From NCBI RefSeq assembly GCF_002752165.1, contig NZ_MOMB01000010.1, positions 1-58,169 on the forward strand: a stretch of DNA of 58,169 nucleotides, given 5' to 3'. The notes beneath the pieces are model-generated. The model was not told the DNA's origin. It saw nothing but the letters and a program-made list of their open reading frames with translations, and made no database searches. The stretch comes from Erwinia sp. OLFS4 (GTDB lineage: Bacteria; Pseudomonadota; Gammaproteobacteria; Enterobacterales; Enterobacteriaceae). Both the position numbers and the translations under genes were made by a program. Each line of letters starts with the position of its first letter. Within the stretch, counting starts at the first letter, position 1. Shown one piece after another: positions 11,599 to 22,826 of the stretch.

Positions 11599-13055
11599 TG
11601 ATTTCACTGGACACCCTCAGCGTATTTCTGGCAATCAGCGAAAATGAGATGATTGAAGATCTGATTGCAACGCTGCTGGCCACACCGCAGCTGGTTGCAT
11701 TTTTCGATACCTATCCTGTGCTAAAGCAGGCGCTGTTGCGTGATATACCGCGCTGGAAAACAGAAATTCGCGATCGTTTACAAACCACGGCAGCCCCGGT
11801 CGATCTGGCGCAGGAATTTGCGCTTTTTCAACAAAACCAGACCGTTAATACCGGCGTTTTCAATCAACAATTACCGGCCATTCTCAGCGCACTAAAACGT
11901 TACCATTCCCCCTTTGCCAGCGAAGCGGCCAGCCTGGTGGCAATGAACGGAGACCGCATTTTCAGCAACGCCCAGCGCACCCTGTTTTTACAGCGCTGGC
12001 GCCTGAGTCTGACGTTGCAAACCCTGACGATTAATCAATCCCTGCTGGAGCAAGAGCGGGAAAAATTGCTGGCAGAACTTCAGCAACGATTGACCATGAG
12101 CGGACAGCTAGCACCGGTTCTGGCAGAAAATGAAACCAGTGCCGGGCAGCTATGGGATATGAGCCACGCGGCATTACAACCGGCTGATTATCAGCTTATT
12201 TTGCAATATGGTGATTTTCTGATGCATCAGCCAGAACTCAGCGCGCTGGCGCAACAGCTGGGTCGTAGCCGGGAAGCAAAAGTGGCACAGGTACACCGGA
12301 CAGAAAGTGAGATTTTTCATCAAAAGGTACGTGAACCAGCCAGCGTGCCGGAACAAGTCAGCGGTATCCATCAGAGTGATGATATTCTACGCCTGCTACC
12401 GCCAGAACTGGCGACCCTCGGTATCAGTGAGCTTGAGATTGAATTTTACCGCCGTCTGGTGGAAAAGCGCCTGCTGACATACCGCCTGCAGGGCGAAGGC
12501 TGGCGGCAAAAACAGATTCGGCATCCTGCCCATGAGCATCACCAGCAGCAGCAACCGCGTGGCCCTTTCATTATTTGTGTTGATACTTCAGGTTCAATGG
12601 GCGGATTTAACGAGCGCTGTGCAAAAGCCTTCTGTCTGGCATTGTTAAAAATTGCCCTCAGCGAACACCGCCGCTGCCTGTTAATGCTGTTTTCGCATCA
12701 GGTGATTGTCTATGAATTAACCGCAGATGACGGAATCAGTCAGGCCATACGCTTTCTCAGCCAGCGGTTTCGCGGCGGCACTAACCTGGCTGGCTGTCTG
12801 GAAGAGGTTTTAAACCGTATCGTCAGTCCACAGTGGCAGCTTGCCGACGCGGTAATTATCTCCGATTTTATTGCGCAGCGGCTGCCTGAAAAACTCAGTA
12901 ATAAAGTCCAGCAGCATCAGCAACGGCTGCAACAACGTTTCCATGCTGTGGCGATGTCCGATCACGGTAAACCCGGCATTCTGGGTATTTTTGACTACAT
13001 CTGGCATTTTGATACCAGCCTCAAAAGTCGTCTGTTCCGTCAGCTACGCCGCTGA
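11598..13055 (+). CDS. viaA: ViaA, von Willebrand factor A protein partner of RavA
   Basis: Acts with RavA; in E. coli the pair interacts with respiratory complexes and influences aminoglycoside sensitivity. The C-terminal VWA domain carries the MIDAS motif DTSGSMGG (Asp about 329) and RGGTNLAG. The all-helical N-terminal half is typical. The start ATG 11598 overlaps the ravA stop (TAATG) and gives MISLDTL, aligning with E. coli ViaA; length 485 (483 there). ATG 11592 would add two residues. Confidence 0.94.
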   Translation: MISLDTLSVFLAISENEMIEDLIATLLATPQLVAFFDTYPVLKQALLRDIPRWKTEIRDRLQTTAAPVDLAQEFALFQQNQTVNTGVFNQQLPAILSALKRYHSPFASEAASLVAMNGDRIFSNAQRTLFLQRWRLSLTLQTLTINQSLLEQEREKLLAELQQRLTMSGQLAPVLAENETSAGQLWDMSHAALQPADYQLILQYGDFLMHQPELSALAQQLGRSREAKVAQVHRTESEIFHQKVREPASVPEQVSGIHQSDDILRLLPPELATLGISELEIEFYRRLVEKRLLTYRLQGEGWRQKQIRHPAHEHHQQQQPRGPFIICVDTSGSMGGFNERCAKAFCLALLKIALSEHRRCLLMLFSHQVIVYELTADDGISQAIRFLSQRFRGGTNLAGCLEEVLNRIVSPQWQLADAVIISDFIAQRLPEKLSNKVQQHQQRLQQRFHAVAMSDHGKPGILGIFDYIWHFDTSLKSRLFRQLRR

Positions 13056-13080
13056 ATGACACAGAAAGGCAAAACGATTT

Positions 13081-13089
13081 TGCTATAGT
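13081..13089 (+). promoter_or_regulatory. Possible extended -10 promoter for ovoA
   Basis: TGCTATAGT has the TGn-TATAAT-like extended -10 form, 39 nt before the ovoA start in the viaA-ovoA gap. No good -35 is seen. It suggests that ovoA may be transcribed independently of ravA-viaA; unproven. Confidence 0.35.
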
Positions 13090-13127
13090 CATATTTGTGC
13101 TTTAAACAACTAAAAAAATGGAAAGCC

Positions 13128-15269
13128 ATGACAGACGCAATCACACCAGCAGCCGGTTTACCTGCGCCAACCCGCACGCTTTTGCTTAGCGGTGATAACA
13201 GCGAAGAAAAACGCCAGCAGCTGCTAAATTATTTTATTCAGACCTGGGAACTGTATGAAAGCCTGTTTAGCTGCCTGCGCGATCCCCGGGCCTGGTATAC
13301 AAAAGCAATCCCGCTGCGCCACCCGCTAATCTTTTATTATGGGCATACCGCAACGTTTTACATCAATAAACTGATGGCAGGTCAGCTTATCGATCAGCGT
13401 CTTGACGCCAGTATTGAAGCCATGATGGCTATTGGTGTTGATGAAATGAGCTGGGACGATCTTGATGACAACCATTATCAATGGCCCGACATCAGCCAGC
13501 TGCAGGATTACCGCAATCGGGTAAAAAATCAGGTTATCGCAGTCATCAAAACCCTGCCGCTGACGTTACCTGTAAGCTGGAACAGCCCGGCCTGGGTGAT
13601 TCTTATGGGCATTGAACATGAACGTATTCACCTTGAGACCTCCAGCGTATTAATTCGTCAGCTGCCTGTTGAATGGGTGCAGCCTCAGCCTCACTGGCCC
13701 GCCTGCCCGCTGGCGCGCTATCAACGCGACCAGGTGCCGGAAAACCGCCTGCTTACTGTCGCAGGTGGCCGGGTAACGCTAGGAAAAACCGATGATACCT
13801 ACGGCTGGGACAATGAATATGGCCGCCAGGTCCATGATATCAGCGACTTTCAGGCCAGCCAGATGCTGGTAAGTAATGCTGAATTTCTGCACTTTGTTCA
13901 GGATGGTGGCTATCATCAGTCACGCTGGTGGGATGATGAAGGACGTGGCTGGCGTGAGTATACCAGCGCCATTATGCCAACCTTCTGGGTCGGAGAACCT
14001 GAAAACCCGGATGGCCTTAAACTGCGTCTGATGACGGAAGAAGTCGCGATGCCATGGGACTGGCCGGTGGAAGTCAATCAGCTGGAAGCGGCGGCATTTT
14101 GCCGCTGGAAAGCAGCGCAGACCGGCTTGACAGTACAGCTGCCCAGTGAAAGCGAATGGTATCGTCTGCGTGAAGCCATAGCGGGCGATCAACCACAATG
14201 GCAGCAACCGCCGGGAAATATCAATCTGGCGTGGTGGGCATCATCCTGTCCGGTAGATACCTTTCGTCAGGGGGAATTTTACGATCTGGTGGGAAATGTC
14301 TGGCAGTGGACCAGCACGCCAATCAACGGTTTTGAAGGCTTCCGGGTTCATCCCCTCTATGATGATTTTTCAACGCCTACATTTGATGGCAAGCACTCAC
14401 TAATTAAAGGCGGCAGCTGGATTTCTACCGGTAATGAAGCGCTGAAATCATCACGCTACGCTTTCCGGCGTCATTTTTTTCAGCATGCAGGTTTTCGCTA
14501 TGTTGTTTCTGAACACCAGGAAAACATTAAGCAGAATCCCTATGAAAGCGACACCATGGTGTCACAGTATCTTGAATTTCAGTACGGCCCTTCATATTTC
14601 GGTGTCACTAATTATGCCCGACAGCTGGTTAGTCTCGCTTTACCGCACATTCAACAACACGGTCATGCTCTGGATATTGGTTGTGCAACAGGGCGCGCCA
14701 GCTTTGAGCTGGCACGCCATTTTGACGCGGTTACTGGCATGGATTACAGCGCCCGCTTCATTGATGTGGCATTACAGCTGGTCAGCGGGCAAGACTTTCG
14801 CTATGTAATAGCCACAGAAGGCGATCTGGTGGAATACCGCCAAATCCGTCTGAAAGAGGCCGGAATTGACAGCATCACCGCCGGTAAAGTGCAATTTATT
14901 CAGGGCGATGCCTGCAATCTTAAACCCCAGCCACAGCGCTACGATTTAGTTCTGGCCGCTAATTTACTCGATCGTCTGCGCCAGCCCCGGCGTTTCCTGC
15001 GGGATATCGCAACAATGATCTCTCCGGGTGGCGTGCTGCTGCTTTCCTCACCCTGGACCTGGCTTGAGGACTATACCGATCGCAGTGAGTGGCTGGGCGG
15101 AATAAGGGAAAATGGCGAAGCCCTGAACAGCTATCAGGCCTTACAACGTTTACTGACTGACGAGTTTGAAGAAATCGCACCGCCGCAGGATATCCCCTTT
15201 GTGATCAGAGAAACCGCCCGCAAATATCAGCATACTCTGGCTCAGGTGACATTATGGCGTAAACGCTGA
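13128..15269 (+). CDS. ovoA: OvoA, 5-histidylcysteine sulfoxide synthase / 4-mercaptohistidine N-methyltransferase
   Basis: Predicted bifunctional ovothiol A enzyme. Such proteins are Fe(II)-dependent sulfoxide synthases joining cysteine to C5 of histidine, fused to a SAM methyltransferase. The N-terminal DinB-like domain carries the iron-binding HX3HXE motif at residues 164-170 (HERIHLE). An FGE-sulfatase-type domain covers about 205-460 (DLVGNVWQWTSTP, GGSWISTGNE). The C-terminal methyltransferase has SAM motif I LDIGCATGR at 515-523. Length 713 fits the family (about 720). The ATG at 13128 with GGAAA upstream is preferred over ATG 13095. It occupies the viaA-asnC interval that holds asnA in E. 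coli, in the opposite orientation. EgtB is unlikely because EgtB lacks the methyltransferase domain. The later C-S lyase step is not encoded nearby. Confidence 0.88.
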   Translation: MTDAITPAAGLPAPTRTLLLSGDNSEEKRQQLLNYFIQTWELYESLFSCLRDPRAWYTKAIPLRHPLIFYYGHTATFYINKLMAGQLIDQRLDASIEAMMAIGVDEMSWDDLDDNHYQWPDISQLQDYRNRVKNQVIAVIKTLPLTLPVSWNSPAWVILMGIEHERIHLETSSVLIRQLPVEWVQPQPHWPACPLARYQRDQVPENRLLTVAGGRVTLGKTDDTYGWDNEYGRQVHDISDFQASQMLVSNAEFLHFVQDGGYHQSRWWDDEGRGWREYTSAIMPTFWVGEPENPDGLKLRLMTEEVAMPWDWPVEVNQLEAAAFCRWKAAQTGLTVQLPSESEWYRLREAIAGDQPQWQQPPGNINLAWWASSCPVDTFRQGEFYDLVGNVWQWTSTPINGFEGFRVHPLYDDFSTPTFDGKHSLIKGGSWISTGNEALKSSRYAFRRHFFQHAGFRYVVSEHQENIKQNPYESDTMVSQYLEFQYGPSYFGVTNYARQLVSLALPHIQQHGHALDIGCATGRASFELARHFDAVTGMDYSARFIDVALQLVSGQDFRYVIATEGDLVEYRQIRLKEAGIDSITAGKVQFIQGDACNLKPQPQRYDLVLAANLLDRLRQPRRFLRDIATMISPGGVLLLSSPWTWLEDYTDRSEWLGGIRENGEALNSYQALQRLLTDEFEEIAPPQDIPFVIRETARKYQHTLAQVTLWRKR

Positions 15270-15291
15270 TTTTTCCGGCTAAATCCTCACT

Positions 15292-15320
15292 GGTCGCGGA
15301 AAAGGGCACTTTTCCCGACC
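15292..15320 (+). terminator. Hairpin after ovoA
   Basis: A 12-bp stem with one bulged C (GGTCG-GGAAAAG against CTTTTCC-CGACC) and a GGCA tetraloop, starting 23 nt after the ovoA stop. The T-run only begins about 10 nt later (15331), so terminator function is likely but not certain. It would insulate asnC from ovoA. Confidence 0.5.
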
Positions 15321-15434
15321 GGTTACATGCTTTTTGCCGATATTTTTTAAAAAAATATATTTTTCTTGCTCCGTGGCTGGCGATAACGCAAATTTTATCC
15401 CTGTATTACTTCGATCAATCAGGAAAATCTGTTC

Positions 15435-15896
15435 ATGGCTGAAAATATGCAAATTGACGATTTGGATCGCGGCATCCTCAATGCGCTAAGGGATAATGCC
15501 CGAACCGCCTATGCTGAGCTGGCAAAGCAATTTCACGTCAGCCCGGGAACAATACATGTTCGTGTCGAAAAGATGCGTCAGGCCGGCATCATTGAAGGCA
15601 CCCGCGTAGAGATTAATCCCAGGCGGCTCGGTTATGATGTTACCTGTTTTATTGGCATTATTCTGAAAAGCGCCCGGGATTATCCTGCCGCACTGGCCCA
15701 ACTGGAGAGCCTCGACGAAGTCGTCGAAGCCTACTACACCACGGGACATTACAGCATTTTTATTAAAGTCATGTGCCGGTCGATAGATGCACTGCAGCAG
15801 GTACTGATTAATAAAATACAGACCATAGAACAGATTCAGTCCACAGAAACCCTGATTTCATTGCAAAACCCGATCATACGAACCATTAAACCTTAA
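15435..15896 (+). CDS. asnC: AsnC, Lrp/AsnC-family transcriptional regulator
   Basis: Feast/famine regulator with an N-terminal winged HTH (about 26-47, AYAELAKQFHVSPGTIHVRV) and a C-terminal RAM ligand-binding domain containing YYTTGHYSIFIKVMCRS. Length 153 (E. coli 152), with near-identical sequence. In E. coli AsnC activates the divergent asnA in the absence of asparagine and represses its own gene. Here asnA is not present next to it, so its local target is gone or lies elsewhere. It lies upstream of mioC, as usual. Confidence 0.95.
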   Translation: MAENMQIDDLDRGILNALRDNARTAYAELAKQFHVSPGTIHVRVEKMRQAGIIEGTRVEINPRRLGYDVTCFIGIILKSARDYPAALAQLESLDEVVEAYYTTGHYSIFIKVMCRSIDALQQVLINKIQTIEQIQSTETLISLQNPIIRTIKP

Positions 15897-15907
15897 GTGT
15901 GATAAGG

Positions 15908-15916
15908 TTATCCACA
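15908..15916 (+). promoter_or_regulatory. DnaA box upstream of mioC (1)
   Basis: Perfect consensus TTATCCACA, 12 nt after the asnC stop. E. coli also has strong DnaA boxes in the mioC promoter, through which DnaA represses mioC and couples it to the cell cycle. Confidence 0.8.
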
Positions 15917-16006
15917 TCCAGGGTATAGCTATCCGCCATTTTTTTTCCCCATTATTCAGCCTGTTTATTAGTAAGGGTTTATAGCTTATCCAGCGAATAA
16001 CCCCAA

Positions 16007-16015
16007 TTATCCACA
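16007..16015 (+). promoter_or_regulatory. DnaA box upstream of mioC (2)
   Basis: Second perfect TTATCCACA, 99 bp from the first and about 65 nt before mioC. A TTATCCAGC near-match lies at 15986-15994. It sits just before the probable mioC promoter (TTTGATCACAG, then TACAAT at about 16041-16046), so bound DnaA could repress it. Confidence 0.8.
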
Positions 16016-16080
16016 GGTAGATCTGAGTTTGATCACAGCTTACAATATGCTCCTTTATTAAGCCGGATCCTGGAACCGTT

Positions 16081-16524
16081 ATGGCAGATATTACCTTTAT
16101 CAGTGGAAGTACCCTCGGCAGCGCCGAATATGTGGCAGAACATCTGGCAGAAAAACTGGAAGCCGCTGGCTATTCCTCTGAGGTATTACATGGCCCGGAG
16201 CTGACTGAATTACCAGAACAAGGCCTGTGGCTGATTGTGACCTCCACCCATGGCGCGGGCGATCTTCCGGATAATCTGCAACCGCTGCTGGATCAGCTGG
16301 TTGAACAAAAACCCGATCTCAGTCAGGTGCGCTATGGTGCGATTGGTATCGGCAATCGCGAATACGATCTATTTTGTGGCGCAATTGACAAAATCAATGA
16401 TGCCATGCAGGCCTGTGGCGCCAGACAACTCGGTGAAACGCTAAAAATTGACGTTCTGGAACACGAAATTCCGGAAGATCCAGCCGAAAACTGGCTGACG
16501 ATCTGGCAACAACATTTGCAGTAA
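16081..16524 (+). CDS. mioC: MioC, flavodoxin-like FMN protein
   Basis: Small FMN-binding protein of flavodoxin fold, implicated in E. coli in supporting biotin synthase electron transfer. The phosphate-binding loop is SGSTLGSAEYVAE at about 8-20 and the second FMN loop is TSTHGAGDLPDN. Length 147, the same as E. coli. It lies just before oriC and points toward it, with DnaA boxes upstream. A strong hairpin follows the stop, before the first oriC DnaA box. Confidence 0.95.
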   Translation: MADITFISGSTLGSAEYVAEHLAEKLEAAGYSSEVLHGPELTELPEQGLWLIVTSTHGAGDLPDNLQPLLDQLVEQKPDLSQVRYGAIGIGNREYDLFCGAIDKINDAMQACGARQLGETLKIDVLEHEIPEDPAENWLTIWQQHLQ

Positions 16525-16535
16525 CCGTCCGATCG

Positions 16536-16570
16536 GGCCAGCCGATCGCCTTTTTGTGCGATCGCTGGCC
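16536..16570 (+). terminator. Strong hairpin between mioC and oriC
   Basis: A 13-bp stem with one bulged base: GGCCAGC+GATCGC pairs with GCGATC+GCTGGCC, with loop CTTTTTGT, followed by TTTATT. It lies 12 nt after the mioC stop and 8 nt before the first oriC DnaA box, so it would end mioC transcripts before the origin. Confidence 0.7.
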
Positions 16571-16577
16571 TTTATTC

Positions 16578-16586
16578 TGTGGATAA
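16578..16586 (-). promoter_or_regulatory. oriC DnaA box R4
   Basis: TGTGGATAA on plus, a perfect consensus DnaA box read on minus. It is the outermost high-affinity box on the mioC side of oriC. Confidence 0.85.
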
Positions 16587-16726
16587 ACCTGTCTTTTTTC
16601 AGCTTAAAACCGGTTATTATCCAAAGGATAAGCCATGACCCTGGCGATACCTGTGAATAACAAGCTATTTAGATCCCAGCTTATGCTGGCTGGGATCACC
16701 GATCATTCACAGTTAAAAAAATAGAA

Positions 16727-16739
16727 TAACCTATTGATA
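16727..16739 (-). promoter_or_regulatory. oriC IHF-binding site
   Basis: On the minus strand TATCAATAGGTTA fits the IHF consensus WATCAANNNNTTR exactly. It sits between R1 and the middle boxes, where IHF bends the E. coli origin. Confidence 0.75.
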
Positions 16740-16757
16740 TAAAAATAGTATAATGGG

Positions 16758-16766
16758 TTATCCACA
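16758..16766 (+). promoter_or_regulatory. oriC DnaA box R1
   Basis: TTATCCACA, perfect consensus, next to the AT-rich 13-mers. In E. coli R1 anchors the DnaA filament that opens the unwinding element. Confidence 0.85.
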
Positions 16767-16779
16767 AGCTGATTCGATC

Positions 16780-16822
16780 CTAATAGAAGATCTAACAAAG
16801 AGATCTTTAAATAAAAAAGATC
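16780..16822 (-). repeat. oriC unwinding element, three 13-mers
   Basis: Three GATCT-starting 13-mers on the minus strand: GATCTTTTTTATT (16810-16822), GATCTCTTTGTTA (16793-16805) and GATCTTCTATTAG (16780-16792). They correspond to the E. coli L, M and R 13-mers where DnaA melts the duplex. Confidence 0.88.
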
Positions 16823-16924
16823 TTCTTTTTAATACCGACGATCCTGCCGCTTTTACCCGAGGACGAATTTAAGTAGAATCCTCAACCCGGGCATCGATCA
16901 CCCATCGCTACGAGGTGCAGTACC

Positions 16925-18814
16925 ATGTTTTATCCAGATCCTTTTGACGTCATCGTTATTGGTGGTGGTCATGCAGGGACAGAAGCGGCTATGGCTGCTG
17001 CCCGCACGGGTCAGCAAACCCTGTTGTTAACCCACAATATCGATACGCTGGGCCAGATGTCCTGCAACCCTGCAATTGGTGGTATTGGCAAAGGTCATCT
17101 GGTTAAAGAGGTTGATGCGCTCGGTGGATTGATGGCCACTGCAACCGACAAGGCCGGTATTCAGTTTAGAATACTAAACGCGAGTAAAGGTCCGGCGGTC
17201 CGTGCTACCCGGGCACAAGCCGATCGCGTGCTGTATCGTCAGGCGGTGCGCAGTGCACTGGAAAACCAACCCAACTTGATGATCTTCCAGCAAGCGGTGG
17301 ATGATCTGATTGTGGAAAACCACCGGGTTGTCGGCGTTGTCACTCAAATGGGGCTTAAATTCAAAGCCAAAGCCGTAGTGCTCACCGTTGGCACTTTCCT
17401 TGATGGGAAAATCCATATCGGTATGGATAATTACAGCGGAGGTCGCGCCGGCGATCCCCCTTCAATACCGCTTGCCCGCAGACTGCGTGAATTACCGTTA
17501 CGCGTTAGTCGCCTTAAAACCGGAACGCCGCCGCGTATTGATGCCCGCAGTATTGATTTTACCCAGCTGGCTACCCAGCATGGTGATAACCCAATGCCGG
17601 TGTTTTCATTCATGGGCAGTGCCGATCAGCATCCACAACAGATGCCATGCTGGATGACCTATACCAATGAACAAACCCATGACACTATCCGTAAAAACCT
17701 CGATCGTAGCCCGATGTTTGCCGGTATTATTGAAGGAATAGGTCCTCGTTACTGCCCGTCAATTGAAGATAAAGTCGTGCGTTTTGCCGATCGCACTGCA
17801 CACCAGATCTTTCTGGAACCGGAAGGCCTGACCAGCAACGAAATTTATCCCAACGGAATTTCTACCAGTCTGCCTTTTGATGTTCAGATGCAGATAGTAC
17901 GTTCAATCAAGGGGATGGAAAATGCCCGCATCGTCCGTCCAGGCTACGCCATTGAATATGATTTCTTCGATCCGCGCGATCTAAAATCAACACTGGAAAA
18001 CAAGTTTATTCACGGACTGTTTTTTGCCGGCCAGATCAATGGTACTACCGGTTACGAGGAAGCGGCTGCTCAGGGATTACTGGCGGGGCTCAATGCTGCC
18101 CGCTTCTCAGCCGAAAAAGAGGGCTGGGCGCCACGTCGTGACCAGGCTTACCTTGGTGTGCTGGTCGATGACCTTTGTACGCTGGGGACGAAAGAACCCT
18201 ATCGTATGTTCACTTCACGGGCGGAATATCGTTTGCTGCTACGGGAAGACAATGCTGATTTACGTCTGACGGCAATAGGCCGTGAACTGGGTCTGGTGGA
18301 TGATATCCGCTGGGCGCGCTACAACCAGAAACTTGAGCAGATAGAGCGTGAACGCCAGCGATTACGCGATACCTGGTTGCACCCGAAATCCAGCAATGTG
18401 GCTGAAATTAATGCCCTGCTCAGTGCGCCGCTGACTAAAGAAGCAAACGGCGAAGATTTGTTGCGTCGGCCGGAAATGACTTACCAGCAGCTGATGACAT
18501 TAAGCACCTTTGGTGATGCGCTGGCGGATGATCAGGCCGCCGAACAGGTTGAAATTCAGGTGAAATATGAAGGTTATATTGCCCGCCAGCAGGAAGAGAT
18601 CCTGCGTCAGATGCGTAATGAAAATACCTTGTTACCTGTCGATCTCGACTATCTGCAGGTAAGCGGCCTGTCAAATGAAGTCAGGGCCAAGCTGAATGAC
18701 CATAAACCCGGTTCGATTGGTCAGGCCTCGCGTATTTCCGGTATCACGCCGGCCGCGATTTCCATTCTGCTTATCTGGCTGAAAAAGCAGGGGTTGCTAC
18801 GTAAATCTGCTTAG
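16925..18814 (+). CDS. mnmG: MnmG (GidA), tRNA uridine-34 carboxymethylaminomethyl modification enzyme
   Basis: FAD-dependent subunit that, with MnmE (encoded at 41070-42434), modifies U34 in the wobble position of several tRNAs. The dinucleotide-binding motif GGGHAG is at 13-18. GidA signature stretches [11 protein letters not shown] and [17 protein letters not shown] are present. Length 629, the same as E. coli. GAGGT lies 9 nt before the ATG. It is the first gene after oriC, transcribed away from the origin and followed by rsmG. Confidence 0.97.
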   Translation: MFYPDPFDVIVIGGGHAGTEAAMAAARTGQQTLLLTHNIDTLGQMSCNPAIGGIGKGHLVKEVDALGGLMATATDKAGIQFRILNASKGPAVRATRAQADRVLYRQAVRSALENQPNLMIFQQAVDDLIVENHRVVGVVTQMGLKFKAKAVVLTVGTFLDGKIHIGMDNYSGGRAGDPPSIPLARRLRELPLRVSRLKTGTPPRIDARSIDFTQLATQHGDNPMPVFSFMGSADQHPQQMPCWMTYTNEQTHDTIRKNLDRSPMFAGIIEGIGPRYCPSIEDKVVRFADRTAHQIFLEPEGLTSNEIYPNGISTSLPFDVQMQIVRSIKGMENARIVRPGYAIEYDFFDPRDLKSTLENKFIHGLFFAGQINGTTGYEEAAAQGLLAGLNAARFSAEKEGWAPRRDQAYLGVLVDDLCTLGTKEPYRMFTSRAEYRLLLREDNADLRLTAIGRELGLVDDIRWARYNQKLEQIERERQRLRDTWLHPKSSNVAEINALLSAPLTKEANGEDLLRRPEMTYQQLMTLSTFGDALADDQAAEQVEIQVKYEGYIARQQEEILRQMRNENTLLPVDLDYLQVSGLSNEVRAKLNDHKPGSIGQASRISGITPAAISILLIWLKKQGLLRKSA

Positions 18815-18905
18815 CCGTACTGGCGTGCTGTTGTGGTTTCTCAGCCAGAGATGCCGGCAGCTTTGCCGGCTTTTCAGCCATGTTTACATTTTTCGGACAA
18901 TATCA

Positions 18906-19520
18906 GTGATTGAAAAACTCTCGCGTCTTCTTGAGATTGCGCATATTTCCCTGAGCGAAGAGCAAAAACAGCAGCTGCTTGGCTATGTCGGTCTTTTGCA
19001 CAAGTGGAATAAGGCATACAACCTGACATCAGTGCGCGATCCCCAGCAGATGCTGGTGCGCCATATCCTCGATAGCATCGTTGTTCATCCACATCTGCAG
19101 GGAAAGTACTTTATCGACGTGGGCACTGGCCCAGGCCTGCCAGGTGTGCCGCTGGCTATCGTGCGCCCTGATGCCCATTTCACTTTGCTCGATAGCCTCG
19201 GTAAGCGCGTGCGTTTTCTGCGTCAGGTTCAGCACCAACTGCAGCTGGATAATATTAACCCGGTACAGAGTCGGGTTGAGCAGTTTCAGCAACAGCAGTT
19301 TGATGGGGTCATCAGCCGGGCGTTTGCATCGCTTAATGATATGGTTAGCTGGTGCCAGCATTTACCGGCTGAAAACGGGGCTTTTTATGCGCTGAAAGGT
19401 CAGCTTGATGCGGAAGAACTGGCGGCTGTGCCTGCAGGGTTTCGGACTGAATGCATTGAACGCTTACAGGTGCCGGATCTGGAAGGTGAACGTCACCTGG
19501 TGATTATCCGTAAGATTTAG
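18906..19520 (+). CDS. rsmG: RsmG (GidB), 16S rRNA m7G527 methyltransferase
   Basis: SAM-dependent enzyme that methylates G527 of 16S rRNA; its loss gives low-level streptomycin resistance in E. coli. SAM motif [10 protein letters not shown] is at 71-80. I chose the GTG at 18906 (VIEKLSRLL), which aligns with the start of E. coli RsmG (MLNKLSLLL) and gives 204 aa (207 there). The frame is open further upstream to 18825, but that stretch shows no family match. It follows mnmG by 91 nt. Confidence 0.93.
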   Translation: MIEKLSRLLEIAHISLSEEQKQQLLGYVGLLHKWNKAYNLTSVRDPQQMLVRHILDSIVVHPHLQGKYFIDVGTGPGLPGVPLAIVRPDAHFTLLDSLGKRVRFLRQVQHQLQLDNINPVQSRVEQFQQQQFDGVISRAFASLNDMVSWCQHLPAENGAFYALKGQLDAEELAAVPAGFRTECIERLQVPDLEGERHLVIIRKI

Positions 19521-20200
19521 TTTTGCCCTGAATCTACAGAATTTTTTTCATATTGTGCCTGTTTTTATCGGTGAAAAATGAATAATTCAGGGCCAGTGAA
19601 CGTTGATAAAAAGTTAAAATCAGTGACGGAAATTATCTGATACGCCTGGTAATATTTAACCGTGATTTTACAATTCAGCATCATACTAATTACTTTTTTA
19701 CTAAAGGTTAAGAATCGCGATAATCACGGAAGAAAATATATTTATCGCTAATTTGGCTTTTTTTTAGGTAAATTTCATCTGAAAATCTCATGCTCAATGA
19801 TAACCTTCGCTTTGTATTGAGAATAAAGCTATTTTATACGTTGTTATATCCATAACTGTATGTTTTTATTGTATTAAGATTAATCCGAATGGTGAAAAAT
19901 CCTAAAAATAGTCGCCTGGTAATATTATTTCTGTTTTTATAATGTGATCGTGAGCACGCTTTTTGCGTCGTTTTTAACCAGATTGTCAGAAAAAATAAGT
20001 TAAAACGCTAATATGACCGTTTTATAAAATGTAGCTGCCGAAAGAAATTTAAATAATTGTTCACCTTTTCGCTACTTACCGATTGAAATCACAGGTACGC
20101 CCCGTATAATTTGCTCGGCTTTTGCTGCTTGACTCAAAATGGTAAAGGCAGTGTCATACACCCCGTAAGATAGCCAAACGGGCAGGGAGAGTTCAGCGAT
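19521..20200. other. 680-nt AT-rich gap between rsmG and atpI
   Basis: No convincing gene on either strand. It is clearly more AT-rich than its neighbours. It contains the atp promoter near its right end and a perfect 14-bp direct repeat, CGCCTGGTAATATT, at 19643-19656 and 19913-19926. A long gap with the atp promoter is also found here in E. coli. Confidence 0.7.
20083..20110 (+). promoter_or_regulatory. atp operon promoter
   Basis: -35 TTGAAA (20083-20088), 16-nt spacer, perfect -10 TATAAT (20105-20110), followed by a roughly 90-nt leader to atpI. It is the best sigma-70 promoter in the gap and correctly placed for atpIBEFHAGDC. Confidence 0.7.
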
Positions 20201-21411
<1,211 letters not shown>

Positions 21412-21441
21412 TTTTTTATCAACACTACTGCGTTTAACTGA

Positions 21442-22264
<823 letters not shown>

Positions 22265-22278
22265 GGAGGGCGGGGCTG

Positions 22279-22812
22279 ATGTCTGAATTAGCTACGGTAG
22301 CTCGCCCCTACGCCAAAGCAGCTTTTGACTTTGCTGTAGAGCATCAAAATATTGAGCGCTGGCAGCAAATGCTGGCTTTTGCGGCTGAAGTGGCCAGTAA
22401 TGATAAAATGGCAGATCTCCTGTCTGGCGTTCTGGCGCCGGAAGCCACATCTGCAACGTTCATTGCTGTCTGTGGCGATCAGCTGGATGAAGCCGGCCAG
22501 AACCTGATAAAGGTTATGGCAGAAAATAAACGTTTAACCGCGCTGCCTGCGGTACTGCAGCAATTCATCCATCTGCGTGATGCCCATGAGGCGAGTGCAG
22601 AGGTGGATGTCATTTCCGCCAGTACGCTGAGTGACGAACAGCTGAGTAAAATCAGCGCCGCGATGGAAAAACGTCTGTCACGCAAAGTTAAGCTGAATTG
22701 CAAAATCGATAAGTCTGTAATGGCAGGCGTTATCATCCGTACGGGTGATATGGTCATTGATGGCAGCGTACGCAGCCGTCTTGAACGTCTTGCAGACGTC
22801 TTGCAGTCTTAA
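22279..22812 (+). CDS. atpH: AtpH, ATP synthase F1 subunit delta
   Basis: Connects the b-dimer stalk to the top of the alpha/beta hexamer. 177 aa, the same as E. coli. Six-helix N-terminal domain and conserved C-terminal part with [20 protein letters not shown]. It lies 14 nt after atpF and 14 nt before atpA. Confidence 0.96.
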   Translation: MSELATVARPYAKAAFDFAVEHQNIERWQQMLAFAAEVASNDKMADLLSGVLAPEATSATFIAVCGDQLDEAGQNLIKVMAENKRLTALPAVLQQFIHLRDAHEASAEVDVISASTLSDEQLSKISAAMEKRLSRKVKLNCKIDKSVMAGVIIRTGDMVIDGSVRSRLERLADVLQS

Positions 22813-22826
22813 GGGGACTGGAGCAT

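Larger units (their letters stand above)
16570..16835. other. oriC: Chromosomal replication origin oriC
   Basis: Lies between mioC and mnmG as in E. coli. Read from the mnmG side it has three tandem 13-mers of the GATCTNTTNTTTT type at 16810-16822, 16793-16805 and 16780-16792 (unwinding element). Next come DnaA box R1 (16758-16766, TTATCCACA on plus), an IHF site (16727-16739), R2-like TGTGAATAA (16652-16660), R3-like TTATCCAAA (16617-16625) and R4 TGTGGATAA (16578-16586). Many GATC (Dam/SeqA) sites occur. Order and spacing match the E. coli origin. Confidence 0.95.

Noticed and set aside
13128-15269. EgtB (ergothioneine sulfoxide synthase) as the identity of the 713-aa protein
   Set aside because: EgtB is about 430 aa without the C-terminal SAM methyltransferase; the fusion fits OvoA.
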